Positions 43,848-54,264 of a stretch of DNA of 64,000 nucleotides are shown here, piece by piece (position 1 is the stretch's first letter; each line of letters opens with the position of its first letter). The notes beneath the pieces were generated by a model, which worked only from the letters and a program-made list of their open reading frames with translations, had not been told where the DNA came from and searched no databases. The DNA is taken from NCBI GenBank assembly GCA_963576735.1, contig OY755178.1:16058001-16122000 (forward strand). The letters are read 5' to 3'. The position numbers and the translations under genes are program-made. Source of the stretch: Bedellia somnulentella. Taxonomy: Eukaryota; Arthropoda; Insecta; Lepidoptera; Bedelliidae.

Positions 43848-44090
43848 ACATATATATACACACAGCTATAAATCCCTAAAAGGGGGGTAGTCAGAGCTTC
43901 GAAAAAAGAAATTCCTAAGCAACTTTTGGAATTTGAGTAAGGAAAAGATTTTAAGATAAAGGTCTTGGCGATGAGTCTCCAACTGCATCGCACAACAATC
44001 CCAACACCAAAAAAGCACCTATACCCTTAGCTGCCTCTTACGAACACCTACGGGAAGAAATGGGGTAGTGCTATTCTAAACCAACACTAA
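43848..44090 (-). repeat. SINE-A, full length, diverged
   Basis: CACACAGCTATAAATCCC to AAACCAACACTAACT. CCC/GGG head subfamily. Confidence 0.85.
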
Positions 44091-44242
44091 CTATAGGAAG
44101 ACGAATAGAAAATAGAAATAGGACAACCAAAATAACACCCCAAAGTTTAGTTCCGCATGTGATGATAGGTGATGATGATGATATACTCGTAGATTACTTC
44201 ACACTTCTTTATTTTTGTCTTTTTTCTACATACACACATATA

Positions 44243-44336
44243 TGCGTGTATGTAGAAAAAAGATCGTGCGTAGTGGCGATCAATAGTCTCTGCCTACCCC
44301 AATGGGAACTAATGGCGTGAGTATATATGTATGTAC
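44243..44336 (+). mobile_element. RTE-1 LINE 3' end in a tail-to-tail chimera
   Basis: GTAGTGGCGATCAATAGTCTC to GGCGTGAGTATATATGTATG on the plus strand, meeting the tail of a minus-strand SINE-A at about 44337. Its left 21 bp form an inverted repeat with the target site. Confidence 0.8.
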
Positions 44337-44578
44337 ACACATATACTCACGGCTGTAAATACCTAGATGGGGTATCCAGAGCTAAGGAATTATAAATTCT
44401 TCAGCCACTTTTGGAAAGTTAAGTGGGGAAAAGATGGTAAAATAAAGGTTGTTGGTGATGGGTCTCCAGCCTCATCGCCCAGAAATCCCTTAAAAGCCCC
44501 AATCCCGTTAGTCGCCTCTTACGTATACCCACCGGAAGAAATGGGGTAGTGCTATTCTAAGCCGACACTACACAGCTA
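44337..44578 (-). repeat. SINE-A, full length, in the chimera
   Basis: CACATATACTCACGGC to GCCGACACTACACAGCTA. CCG/CGG head subfamily. The 12-bp word GTCTTTTTTCTA at 44217-44228 and 44579-44590 flanks the SINE and RTE-1 pieces together. Confidence 0.9.
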
Positions 44579-45011
44579 GTCTTTTTTCTAATGAAACTCT
44601 TCTTGTGAGCCTCTGAATTATATATAAAAATGCCTCATTTATATTTTATATTAAAAAAGTGTACTCAAAATCTACTACCAGGTTCACAAAGCTGTATAAG
44701 AGCTCCTCTTATTATTATTATAACACAGTATATTCGAGTAGGTAACCCTGTACTTCCCTGGGGTGACATTTTACAGTCGACAGTTCTGCTTAAAAGCATT
44801 GTTGCTTCTCAGACCATTTGTATCAATATGGACCTGGAAGTTTGCAGTTTGCATATTCTGTGCACAACTTTGAATACTCAGAGGGGTTGGCAGAGGTAGG
44901 AGTCTGGTTGTAAGTCTGAGGTAGTACATTATAATCATTTACTAAATCTTTTAAGCACTGAATACACCATAATTTTAGTTCACTGGTTTAGAATATATTT
45001 AAAAATATTTG

Positions 45012-45607
45012 AAACATTAAGAACTCAAAGGAAAAGACATTGGGCTTACACGTTACGGTTTTTGTATTTAAAAGAACAGATATAACTTATGATATTTTAA
45101 TTATTTTGTCTTTTTAATTATACATGAGATAATAATTCTGATAACTTTGACATTGAATGTATATCTACCTCTAAAAGTAACTTGTTTGAAATGTTCAGTA
45201 AAACTCGAATTTATTATATATAATTATTTATTTATATATTAGCATTACAACCTAATTGTGCGACGTTATAGTATGGAAGTGTCTTATAAAATTTATTATG
45301 TGTTGAAACCATTTGCAACATCTCATTTATAAAATTCACGTGTCACAGTGTTTATCACCAAACTTCTCCGAAACGACTGAACCAATTTAAATATAATTTT
45401 GCATGCACAAACACATTCGGAAGGTCTGTGGTCTGTGACTGTGGTTGGGTTGTACACTCCTAAATTTTTTTTTTATTTAATCAACTAGAAATTCCCTAGA
45501 AGTAATTTTCATCAACTAACGTAACTTTCATCAATGTAGATTTCATTAATTTGCACAAAGACAATACTGAACACATCCCATTCAAACTACAAGTATATAA
45601 GGAGTTA
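45012..45607. other. Anonymous stretch unique to unit 1
   Basis: No repeat or gene recognised; absent from unit 2. Confidence 0.4.
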
Positions 45608-45750
45608 AAAATTAACACATACATACTCACGGCCATAAATCTCAAAAGAGAAGTAGCGAGAGATTCAGAGCTTGAAACTCCTCAGGCACATTTGGAAGTT
45701 GATAGAGGAGAAGATGGTAGAAATAAAGTATCGTTGGTAACGAGTCTCCA
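45608..45750 (-). repeat. SINE-A, tail half, interrupted
   Basis: ACATACTCACGGCCATAAATC to CGAGTCTCCA; continues at 45926-46016. Confidence 0.8.
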
Positions 45751-45925
45751 GTGGGTGGTCAAGGTCACTCCCTGAGGTGTTCAAGGACATTAGGGGGATC
45801 CTGAACTTCCTTACTGAGCTAGGATGGCTAGAGTAGTGACATCCCTTCATCACGCAAAACAGGCGCACAGAACGGGTAATTTCCGCACGACTTGCGGAAA
45901 TTACCCGTTCAAATACCATACATGG
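45751..45925. mobile_element. 175-bp insertion with 18-bp hairpin, 7-bp target duplication
   Basis: Interrupts a SINE-A; GTCTCCA is present at 45744-45750 and 45926-45932. Contains AACGGGTAATTTCCGCA and its exact inverse (45870-45887, 45893-45910) around a 5-base loop. Class unknown; GC-richer than its surroundings. Confidence 0.65.
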
Positions 45926-46016
45926 GTCTCCAACCGCATAGCCCAAAAGCGAAACCCTATACCCCAGTCGCCTCTTACGATACCCATGGGTAGAAAGTGA
46001 GTAAGCCAGCACTACA
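45926..46016 (-). repeat. SINE-A, head half after the insertion
   Basis: GTCTCCAACCGCATAGCCC to AAGCCAGCACTACACGGC. Confidence 0.8.
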
Positions 46017-46356
46017 CGGCACAGATGAATTCCCTTTTCTTGAAATCTCATTTTATCCCGACGACTTTTTAAAAGTTGTGTCTAATTTTAAAATAACTTC
46101 TACTAAGCGACATTTGAAACCCCTAATTAATGTAAATTTGGTTTCCAAGTAATAAATTGTAAAGGTCATGTTTCCACAAAGTGTAAGCCGACGTTTCAGC
46201 ACCTAATAAAATATAAGAAACCCTTCCGAATAATTTGATTTAAACACCTCGGGCTTAGTCTGAAATCGTGACCCTTTTCTAGTCTGAGATACATTTAATT
46301 TTGAGCGATGGTCAGTATTTTAGAGATTAGTGTAAATTATGTACATACATAAATAT

Positions 46357-46551
46357 ACTACATATACTCACGGCTATATTTCCCTAGAAGGGGTAGCCAG
46401 AGCTAAGGAATTATAAATTCCTCAGCCACTTTTGGAAGTTGAGTGGGGAAAAGATGGTAAAAATAAAGGTTATTGGTGATGGGTCTCCAACCGCATCGCC
46501 CAAAAATCCAATAAAAAGCCCCAATACCCTTAGTCGCCTTACTACACGGCA
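46357..46551 (-). repeat. SINE-A with shortened head (unit 1)
   Basis: CATATACTCACGGCTATATTTC to CTTAGTCGCCTTACTACACGGC; about 50 bp of the head are missing, as in the unit 2 copy (49649-49844), so the deletion predates the duplication. Confidence 0.88.
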
Positions 46552-46815
46552 AAATGATGTAAATGATGTGAATAAGAATAAACAAATAACCATGTTTATC
46601 CTAGAAAAACTAGCAGAGGTACTTATATCTTAAATCACGTAACATAATCTTACCTGTTCTTTGAAGCACCAAATACGCCACAAGTACAGTTTGCCTAGAC
46701 ATTGACTCTTTGACATGATGAAAAACTGGCCAATCATTACTTTGTACAAATAAACTGCTACATTACTTAATTTAATTCAGATATCTGGGTTTCCTCGCAA
46801 TATTTTGCTATACAT

Positions 46816-46921
46816 GTATGTTTTTGGTAATGTTTTTTTTCTTTTTTTGTATATATATATTTGTCATTGTCTTGTGTTAATTACCAAATAAACATTATTT
46901 CTTTCTTTCTTTCTTTCTTTC
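46816..46921 (+). mobile_element. LINE 3' end with (CTTT)n tail, only in unit 1
   Basis: TATGTTTTTGGTAATG… AATAAACATTATTT(CTTT)n is absent from the matching site in unit 2 (GCTATACATGTTTCAATAAA near 50485). Looks like a short retroposed 3' end with a tetranucleotide tail; family not identified. Confidence 0.6.
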
Positions 46922-46925
46922 TTTC

Positions 46926-47201
46926 AATAAATACATACATTTATACATACACATACTGAGGGCGATAAATCTCAAAACGGGGAAGCCAGAGCTGCAGAGC
47001 TAGAAACTCCTCAGCCACATTCGGTAGTCGATAGGAGACAAGATGGCGGAAATAAAGTATGATTGTTGATCGTCGGTGATGGGTCTCCAACTGAATCGCC
47101 CAAAAACTACTTGAAGAATGCTCCATATCCTTAGTCGCCTCTAACGACACCCTTGGGTTGAAAGGGGTAGTGACATTCCAAGCCGGCACTACACAAAATT
47201 A
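46926..47201 (-). repeat. SINE-A, diverged subfamily (unit 1)
   Basis: ATACTGAGGGCGATAAATCTC to CCAAGCCGGCACTACAC. Shared variants with 50504-50771 (CGGGGAAGCCAGAGCTGCAG). Confidence 0.88.
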
Positions 47202-47247
47202 ATTCCGTATATAAACTACACATATGGTTTGTAGATGTAGATGGCAG

Positions 47248-47502
47248 CTGTGTAGTGCCGGCTTAGAATAGCACTACCCCATTTCTTCCGGTGGGTGTAC
47301 GTAAGAGGCGACTAACGGTATTGGGGCTATTAAGGGATTTTTGGGCGATGCGGTTGGAGACCCATTACCAACAACCTTTATTTTATCATCACTTCCCCAT
47401 GCAACTTTCCAAAAGTGGCTGAGGAATTTCTGATTCCACAGCTCTGGCTACCCCTTTTAGGGATTTATAGCCGTGAGTATATGTATGTATGTATGTATGT
47501 AT
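47248..47502 (+). repeat. SINE-A, full length (unit 1)
   Basis: CTGTGTAGTGCCGGCTTAG to (TATG)n. CCG/CGG head subfamily. The unit 2 copy lost its tail. Confidence 0.92.
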
Positions 47503-48742
47503 ATGGTTTTAGAAACCATATATTTTTTAATACTCTGTTTGGGTTTAAAACAATGCCTCTCAGTATTGGAAGCGTGCACACACTGAAGTATCAATGCGAA
47601 ATATATATTTTTAGACCAAGCACTATCTTTAGATCAAATCAAAACAAATTAAATCAAATTCATATAATAACGAACAAAATATAATAGTACTTGTACCTAT
47701 GAATATCTTTCCATCTTTAGTTCCAGAAGGGCAAGCACGAGCGCTATTTTATCGACACGATAACGGTTAGAATGAGATGGCAGTATACGATACTAAGTAA
47801 GTGCGTGAGAGGTGGCTGCTTTATCCCACGCGATAACTAGTTTAAACACCGCTCATACTAGCCGGGCAGGAATCATTGTACGTAGGATTGTTACGCCCAC
47901 GAAGCGTTTGTTTTTAGTTACAGAAGATCAAATTGAGTTACGTCAAATTGCCAAATGTTGTTTTTCTTAGATTCCAAGAAGTAAGTTAATATATAAAAAT
48001 TTAGGTTTTAAATACATTTGGTTGAAAAATATGATAACGGGATCGTGACCAATATCCCTATTTTTTTCCTCTGTTTTAATGAAAATCAAGATATTTATTT
48101 TGAAATACATAATAGAAGTAACTGTTAGTGTAATGGAACGCAGCCCTATTGTAACCTAGCGCCCCCTGGCATTGCGTCTCTCGCACCAAAAATATCTGTC
48201 GCGCGTCCATGTCTCTGTATTCTACATTTTCAAATTATATCTCAATTATTAAATAAAAGTATTTCTTTTACTAAAATACTACAGTAACAATGTATTATAA
48301 ATTTAGTACTATATATATACAATGTATTATAATTATAATAGTAGTAGTAATTCATATATATTTAGCTCTAAAATATAACATTGATATTGCACAAGACCTA
48401 AAAAAGTACAACTTCTTTTTATAACACTTTTTATACTAATTATTATCAAACATATTTCTTGCTCTACGATATGAGAGAAGCGAGCAGTATATAATGAAAG
48501 CAAAGTGTGCAACCCTCCCTTATTACAGCCTGTCTGAAACATAAATGATTTAGAAGGGTCCACCACAGGCGACATATAAAATGAAATTTATCATTTAACC
48601 ATGTGGTTTTCGCGCTAAGATTATAATGTGGTTATAAAGGTTGAAAATATCTTACATGTCTGTTTTACAACAGTTGGTATTGGGATAATTAGTACCCGTA
48701 AGTCTATCAATAATGTATTTTTCGTTTATATTCTCTTTGTTA
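47503..48742. other. Anonymous part of unit 1
   Basis: No gene. A segment at 47735-47850 (CACGAGCGCTATTTTATCG… GGTTAGAATGAGATGGC…) is unique to unit 1 but recurs in altered form at 62605-62715. Confidence 0.45.
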
Positions 48743-49152
48743 TTGTGAGCCTCTGAATTATATATAAAATGCCTCATTATATTTTATATTAAAAAAGTAT
48801 ACTTAAAATCTACTACCAGGGTCACAAAGCTATATAAGAGCTCCTCTTATTATTATTATAACACAGTATATTCGAGTAGGTAACCCTGTACTTCCCTGGG
48901 GTGACATTTTACAGTCGACAGTTCTGCTTCAAAGCATTGTTGCTTCTCAAACCATTTGTATCAATATGGAACTGGAAGTTTGCAATTTGCATATTCTGTG
49001 CACAACTTTGAATACTCAGAGGGGTTGGCAGAGGTAGGAGTCTGGTTGTAAGTCTGAGGTAGTACATAATAATCATTTATTAAATCTTTTAAGCACTGAA
49101 TACATCATAATATATTTGTTCACTGGTTGAGAATATATTTAAAATTATTTGC

Positions 49153-49237
49153 TGTGTAGTGTCGGCTTAGAATAACACCACCCCATTTCTACCCGTGGGT
49201 GATCGTAAGAGGCGACTAAGGGTATAAGGACTTTTCT
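49153..49237 (+). repeat. SINE-A head, plus strand
   Basis: GCTGTGTAGTGTCGGCTTAG to GGCGACTAAGGGTATAAGG; CCC/GGG subfamily. Head to head with the next entry. Confidence 0.8.
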
Positions 49238-49312
49238 AAGGTCTAAGGGTATAAGCGCCTCTTACGATACCCGTGGGTAAAAAGGGGTAGTGAGTAAGCC
49301 GGCACTAAACGG
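49238..49312 (-). repeat. SINE-A head, minus strand
   Basis: CGCCTCTTACGATACCCGTG to AAGCCGGCACTAAACGGC; corresponds to the head half at 45950-46016 in unit 1. Confidence 0.8.
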
Positions 49313-49648
49313 CACAGATGAATTTCCTTTTCTTGAAATCTCATTTTATCCAGACGACTTTTTAAAAGTTGTGTCTAATTTTAAAATAACTTCTACTAAG
49401 CGACATTTGAAACCCCTAATTAATGTAAATTTGGTTTCCAAGTAATAAATTGTAAAGGTCATGTTTCCACAAAGTGTAAGCCGACGTTTCAGCACCTAAT
49501 AAAATATAAGAAACCCTTCCGAATAATTTGATTTAAACACCTCGGGCTTAGTCTGAAATCGTGACCTTTTCTTGTCTGAGATATATTTAATTTTGAGCGA
49601 TGGTCAGTATTTTAGAGATTAGTGTAAATGATGTACATACATAAATAT

Positions 49649-49844
49649 ACTACATATACTCACGGCTATATTTCCCTAGAAGGGGTAGCCAGAGCTAAGG
49701 AATTATAAATTCCGCAGCCACTTTTGGAAGTTGAGTGGGGAAAAGATGGTAAAAATAAAGGTTATTGGTGATGGGTCTCCAACCGCATCGCCCAAAAATC
49801 CAATAAAAAGCCCCAATACCCTTAGTCGCCTTACTACACGGCAA
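49649..49844 (-). repeat. SINE-A with shortened head (unit 2)
   Basis: Paralogue of 46357-46551 with one or two substitutions (CCGCAGCC for CCTCAGCC). Confidence 0.88.
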
Positions 49845-49945
49845 AATGATGTAAATGATGTGAATAAGAATAAACAAATAACCATGTTTATCCTAGCAAA
49901 ACAAGCAGAGGTACTTATATCTTAAATCACGTAACATAATCTTAC

Positions 49946-50318
49946 AACCGTGATAGCCCAGTGGGTAGAACACTCGGTTATCGTGCAAACGACTAGTGTT
50001 CAAATCCTGGGTCGGGCCTACACCAATTTGTCTTTTCTAAAGACATATGTGTGGTTAATTTATCATGGTTGTTAACGGTGAGGGAAAACATCGTGAGGAA
50101 ACCCACATGGCTGAGTTGTACTTAGTCATGTGACAGTGTATTCGTATAAAGCGGCGATAGGCCTGCCCCCTATCACGTGAGTACACTGTCCATGCAAAAC
50201 GTGGGTACTCTGAACACCATGTGACAAAGTCACGTGATGTTTAGAAGTATTAGTACCTCTGCCTACCCCTTCGGGGATATTCGGCGTGAACGTTTATGTT
50301 ATGTATATGTATGTATGT
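49946..50318 (+). repeat. SINE-B, full length, 10-bp target duplication
   Basis: ATAATCTTAC at 49936-49945 and 50319-50328; the empty site survives in unit 1 at 46644-46653. Starts AACCGTGATAGCCCAGTGGG; B box GTTCAAATCC at 49998-50007; ends GGCGTGAACGTTTATG and (TATG)n. The best-defined SINE-B in the window. Confidence 0.95.
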
Positions 50319-50503
50319 ATAATCTTACCTGTTCTTTGAAGCACCAAGTACGCCACAAGAACAGTTTGCCTAGACATTGATTCTTTGACATTATGAAAAA
50401 CTGGCTCATCATTACTTTGTACAAATAAACTGCTACATTACTTAATTCAATTCAGATATCTGGGTTTCCTCGCAATATTTTGCTATACATGTTTCAATAA
50501 ATA

Positions 50504-50771
50504 CATACATTCATACATACACATACTGAGGGCGATAAATCTCAAAACGGGGAAGCCAGAGCTGCAGAGCTAGAAACTCCTCAGCCACATCCGGTAGTTG
50601 ATAGGAGACAAGATGGCGGAAATAAAGTATGATTGTTGAACGTCGGTGATGGGTCTCCAACTGAATCGCCCAAAAACTACTTAAAGAAAGCTCCATATCC
50701 TTAGTCGCCTGTAACGACTCCCTTGGGTTGAAAGGGGTAGTGATATCCCAAGCCGGCACTACACAAAATTA
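50504..50771 (-). repeat. SINE-A, diverged subfamily (unit 2)
   Basis: Paralogue of 46926-47201. Confidence 0.88.
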
Positions 50772-50817
50772 ATTCCGTATATAAACTACACATATGGTTT
50801 GTAGATGTAGATGGCAG

Positions 50818-51017
50818 CTGTGTAGTGTCGGCTTAGAATAGCACTACCCCATTTCTTTCCGTGGGTGTACGTAAGAGGCGACTAACGGTATTGGGGCTAT
50901 TAAGGGATTTTTGGGCGATGCGGTTGGAGACCCATTACCAACAACCTTTATTTTATCATCTCTTCCCCATGCAACTTTCCAAAAGTGGCTGAGGAATTTC
51001 TGATTACACAGCTCTGG
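50818..51017 (+). repeat. SINE-A, tail deleted (unit 2)
   Basis: Head CTGTGTAGTGTCGGCTTAG to GCTCTGG, then joins TTAGAAACCATATA; the last 50 bp or so present in unit 1 are missing. Confidence 0.88.
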
Positions 51018-51221
51018 TTAGAAACCATATATTTTTTAATACTCTGTTTGGGTTTAAAACAATGCGTCTCAGTATTGGAAGCGTGCACACACTGAAGTAT
51101 CTATGCGAAATATATATTTTTAGACCAAGCACTATCTTTAGATCAAATCAAAACCAATTAAATCAAATTCATATAATAACGAACAAAATATAATAGTACT
51201 TGTACCTATACCATTTAACAT

Positions 51222-51392
51222 ACCATTATACCCAGATAACTAGTTTACCGATCTCACCTTCCAAAGGTTGTCTGGAAGAGATCGCTTTTAGCGATAAGAC
51301 CGCCGATTGTACCTCACTGTAAACTGTATGATAATTTCTTTTGTAAATTTGTGTTTGATGTACAATAAAGAGTTATTCTATTCTATTCTAAA
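51222..51392 (+). mobile_element. Jockey/Daphne-like LINE 3' end
   Basis: GGTTGTCTGGAAGAGATCGC, TTTTAGCGATAAGACCGCC, CAATAAAGAGTT and (TTCTA)n are the usual 3' end of a very common lepidopteran jockey-type LINE. Absent from unit 1. Confidence 0.8.
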
Positions 51393-52131
51393 AAAATCTT
51401 TTCTTTTTAGTTTCAGGAATCATTGTACGTAGGATTGTTACGCCCACGAAGCGTTTGTTTTTAGTTACAGAAGATCAAATTGAGTAGTAACTGTTAGTGT
51501 AATGGAACGCAGCCCTATTGTAACCTAGCGCCCCCTGGCATTGCGTCTCTCGCACCAAAATATCTGTCGCGCGTCCATGTCTCTGTATTCTACATTTTCA
51601 AATTATAACTCAATTATTAAATAAAAGTATTTCTTTTACTAAAATACTACAGTAACAATGTATTATAAATTTAGTACTATATATATATACAATGTATTAT
51701 AATTATAATAGTAGTAGTAATTCATATATATTTAGCTCTAAAATATAAAATTGATATTACACAAGACCTAAAAAAGTACAACTTCTTTTTATAACACTTT
51801 TTATACTAATTATTATCCATCATATTTCTTGCTCTACGATATGAGAGAAGCGAGCAGTATATAATGAAAGCAAAGTGTGCAACCCTCCCTTATTACAGCC
51901 TGTCTGAAACATAAATGATTTAGAAGGGTCCACCACAGGCGACATATAAAATGAAATTTATCATTTAACCATGTGGTTTTCGCGCTAAGATTATAATGTG
52001 GTTATAAAGGTTGAAAATAGCTTACATTCTGTTTTACTACAGTTGGTATTGGGATAATTAGTGCCCGTAAGTCTATCAATAATGTATTTTTCGTTGGTAT
52101 ATTCTCTGTGTTATTGTTATGTCATTATATA

Positions 52132-52385
52132 TTATCAGCTGTGTAGTGTTGGCTTAGAATACCACTACCATATTTCTTTCGGTAGATGATTTCGTAAGAA
52201 TGCTTCTAACGGTATTAAGGCTTTTAAGGGATTATTGGGCGATGCGGTTGGAGACCTATCACCAACAACCTTTATTTCACCATCTTTTCCCCACGAAACT
52301 TCCAAAAGTGGCTGAGTAATTTTTAATTCCCTAGCTTGGGCTACTCTTTCAAGGGATTCATAACCGTAAATATATCATGTGCATG
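52132..52385 (+). repeat. SINE-A, 14-bp target duplication
   Basis: TATGTCATTATATA at 52118-52131 and 52386-52399. Six extra bases (TTATCA) precede GCTGTGTAGTG. Head and tail carry several substitutions. Confidence 0.9.
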
Positions 52386-52432
52386 TATGTCATTATATAA
52401 ATGCAAACTCAATATACATAGCAACATTCAAA

Positions 52433-52550
52433 CAGCCATCAGTTCCCATTGGGTTGAGAGAAACTATCGTTCGTCAGTTTGCAGAAACCTAAAAACCTCG
52501 CGGTATTCATTTTCATTCATCAATGTTTTCATACATATGCCCTTTTATGT
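52433..52550 (-). mobile_element. RTE-1 LINE, 3' fragment
   Basis: CATCAGTTCCCATTGGG, GAAACTATCGTTCGTCAGTT and TTCATTCATCAATGTTTTC on the minus strand; decayed. Confidence 0.7.
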
Positions 52551-52775
52551 TGCGTCATGCACAAACGTAAATGTCAAACTCATACTTCTTTTTTTTTATG
52601 TCTCATTCACATTTATTTACATAATAACAAAATAATACAATTTCATTAAACTTAACCTACTTATAGAAATATAAATTATATAATAAAAAAGTAACTTAAA
52701 TCTTAACTTAACTAATATAAAAAAATAAGCTAATAGCCTCGTCACTTAAAATTAAAAACTAAAAATACTTCTTGA
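52551..52775. other. Very AT-rich stretch
   Basis: Resembles the AT-rich 3' UTRs at 35789-36270 and 56484-56867; origin uncertain. Confidence 0.35.
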
Positions 52776-52913
52776 TTTTACATACATATACTCACGGCTA
52801 TAAATCCCTAAAAGGGGTACCCAAAACTCCAGAATCAGAAAATTCTCCAGCCATTTTTGGAAGTTAAGTGGAGAAAAGATAGTAAAACAAAGGTTCTTGG
52901 TGATGGGTCTGGG
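52776..52913 (-). repeat. SINE-A, tail half
   Basis: CATATACTCACGGCTATAAATC to GGTGATGGGTCT; head absent. Confidence 0.85.
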
Positions 52914-52958
52914 TATAGGAAGTATTGGGAAATAAACCACAAGAGGTTTAGGCTGTAT

Positions 52959-53195
52959 GCGTGTGGTGCCGGCTTAGAATGTCGCTACCCCTTTCTACCC
53001 ACGGGTGTCGTAAGAGGCGACTAAGGGTATTGGGGCTTTTTATTGGATTTTTGGGCGATGCGGTTGGAGACCCATCACCAAGAACCTTTATTTTTACCAT
53101 CTTTTCCCCACTCAACTTCCAAAAGTGGCTGAGTAATTTATAATTCTTTAGCTCTGGTTACCCCTTCTAGGGAAATATAGCCGTGAGTATATGTA
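52959..53195 (+). repeat. SINE-A, 15-bp target duplication
   Basis: AGGTTTAGGCTGTAT at 52944-52958 and 53196-53210, exact. Starts GCGTGTGGTGCCGGC and ends GTGAGTATATGTA. CCC/GGG subfamily with intact GTCG/CGAC inner stem. Confidence 0.95.
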
Positions 53196-53311
53196 AGGTT
53201 TAGGCTGTATATGGAAGAGTGACAGAGGTACTAATACCTCGAGATACGTCAAAATTTTCAAATGTCTCGAATATAAACATTTATAGATTTAATTTATATT
53301 TTTAATATCCA

Positions 53312-53685
53312 TAAAGCATAATAATAATATAAAGCATAAACGTTCACGCCGAATATCCCCGAAGGGGTTGGCAGAGGTACTAATACTTCTGAACATCACG
53401 TGACTTTGTCACCTGGTGTTCAGAGTACCCACGTTTTGCATGGACAGTGTACTCACGTGATAGGGGGCAGGCCTATCGCCGTTTTGTACGAATACACTGT
53501 CACATGACTAAGTACAACTCAGCCATGTGGGTTTCCTCGCGATGTTTTCCCTCACCGTTAACAACCATGATAAATTAACCACACATATGTCTTTAGAAAA
53601 GACAAATTGGTGTAGGCCCGAACCAGGATTTGAACACTAGTCGCTTGCACGATAACCGAGTGTTCTACCCACTGGGCTATCACGG
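53312..53685 (-). repeat. SINE-B, full length, 9-bp target duplication
   Basis: TTAATATCC at 53303-53311 and 53686-53694. Tail ATAAAGCATAATAATAATATAAAGC, then GTTCACGCCGAATATC and on to the tRNA-like head ending CTATCACGG. Confidence 0.93.
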
Positions 53686-53694
53686 TTAATATCC

Positions 53695-54041
53695 GTTTTG
53701 TGTTTAAACCTTAACAAGATCTTATTATATTTTTTTAATAGTAAATTAAGCATACAAACGAATATAATATAAACTCACGACTTCACTGTAACAAAGATTA
53801 AACAGAGCTATTTAGCATAAGATTCAAGTGGCAAAGCACCGAACTTTCATGATAATTCAGGCTTTGGCGGATATCAGGAAATGTATGGCTTGTTTATTTT
53901 ATAGCTTAGCAATATTAAAACCATACTAACTTCTTCGGATTGCATAAAATAGCGTATTGTCAAAAAAGAAACGAACAAAAAATATTAATTAACGATAACA
54001 AGTCGAAAGATAAACTAACTTTATGTATTAAATAATCTAGA
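53695..54041. other. Anonymous stretch
   Basis: Nothing recognised. Confidence 0.4.
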
Positions 54042-54264
54042 TACTAATGGCTATGATTCCTATAAATGGGTAGCCATTGGAAGGATTTGAAAATAACTCA
54101 GCCATATTTGGAAGTTCAGCGGGAAAATATTGTAAAAGATGGTTGGTAAAAGGTCTCCAGGCACATCACCCAAAAATCACTAAACAAGCCTTAATACCCT
54201 TAGTCACCACGTAAGATGACCACGGAAAGTAACGGGCTAGTGCAATTCTGAGCCGACACCCCAA
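54042..54264 (-). repeat. SINE-A, decayed
   Basis: AATGGGTAGCCATTGG, AACTCAGCCATATTTGGAAG, ATCACCCAAAAATCACT and GTGCAATTCTGAGCCGACAC. Confidence 0.7.

Larger units (their letters stand above)
44603..48742 (+). repeat. Tandem segmental duplication, unit 1 (4.1 kb)
   Basis: Starts TTGTGAGCCTCTGAATT and is collinear with unit 2 (48743-52116). Matching blocks: 44603-45011/48743-49152; 45950-46653/49238-49945; 46644-47700/50319-51213; 47868-48742/51412-52116. Differences are discrete insertions and deletions with few substitutions. No conserved ORF: the longest frame in the first block (44630-44899) is shifted in unit 2. Confidence 0.9.
48743..52116 (+). repeat. Tandem segmental duplication, unit 2 (3.4 kb)
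   Basis: Begins at the same TTGTGAGCCTCTGAATT word as unit 1, directly after the end of unit 1. Lacks 45012-45950, 47459-47509 and 47953-48115 of unit 1. Carries a SINE-B (49946-50318) and a LINE tail (51222-51392) that unit 1 lacks. Confidence 0.9.

Noticed and set aside
44630..44899. 89-codon frame in the first block of the segmental duplication
   Set aside because: The paralogous sequence in unit 2 has single-base indels that destroy the frame, and there is no family similarity.
46403..46593. Overlapping 60-codon frames on the minus strand, repeated at 49695-49885 and on the plus strand at 52961-53143
   Set aside because: They are accidental frames inside SINE-A copies; the peptide repeats only because the repeat does.
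46895..46925. (CTTT)n run as a telomere-like or satellite repeat
   Set aside because: It is the tail of a short LINE-like insertion missing from the paralogous site.
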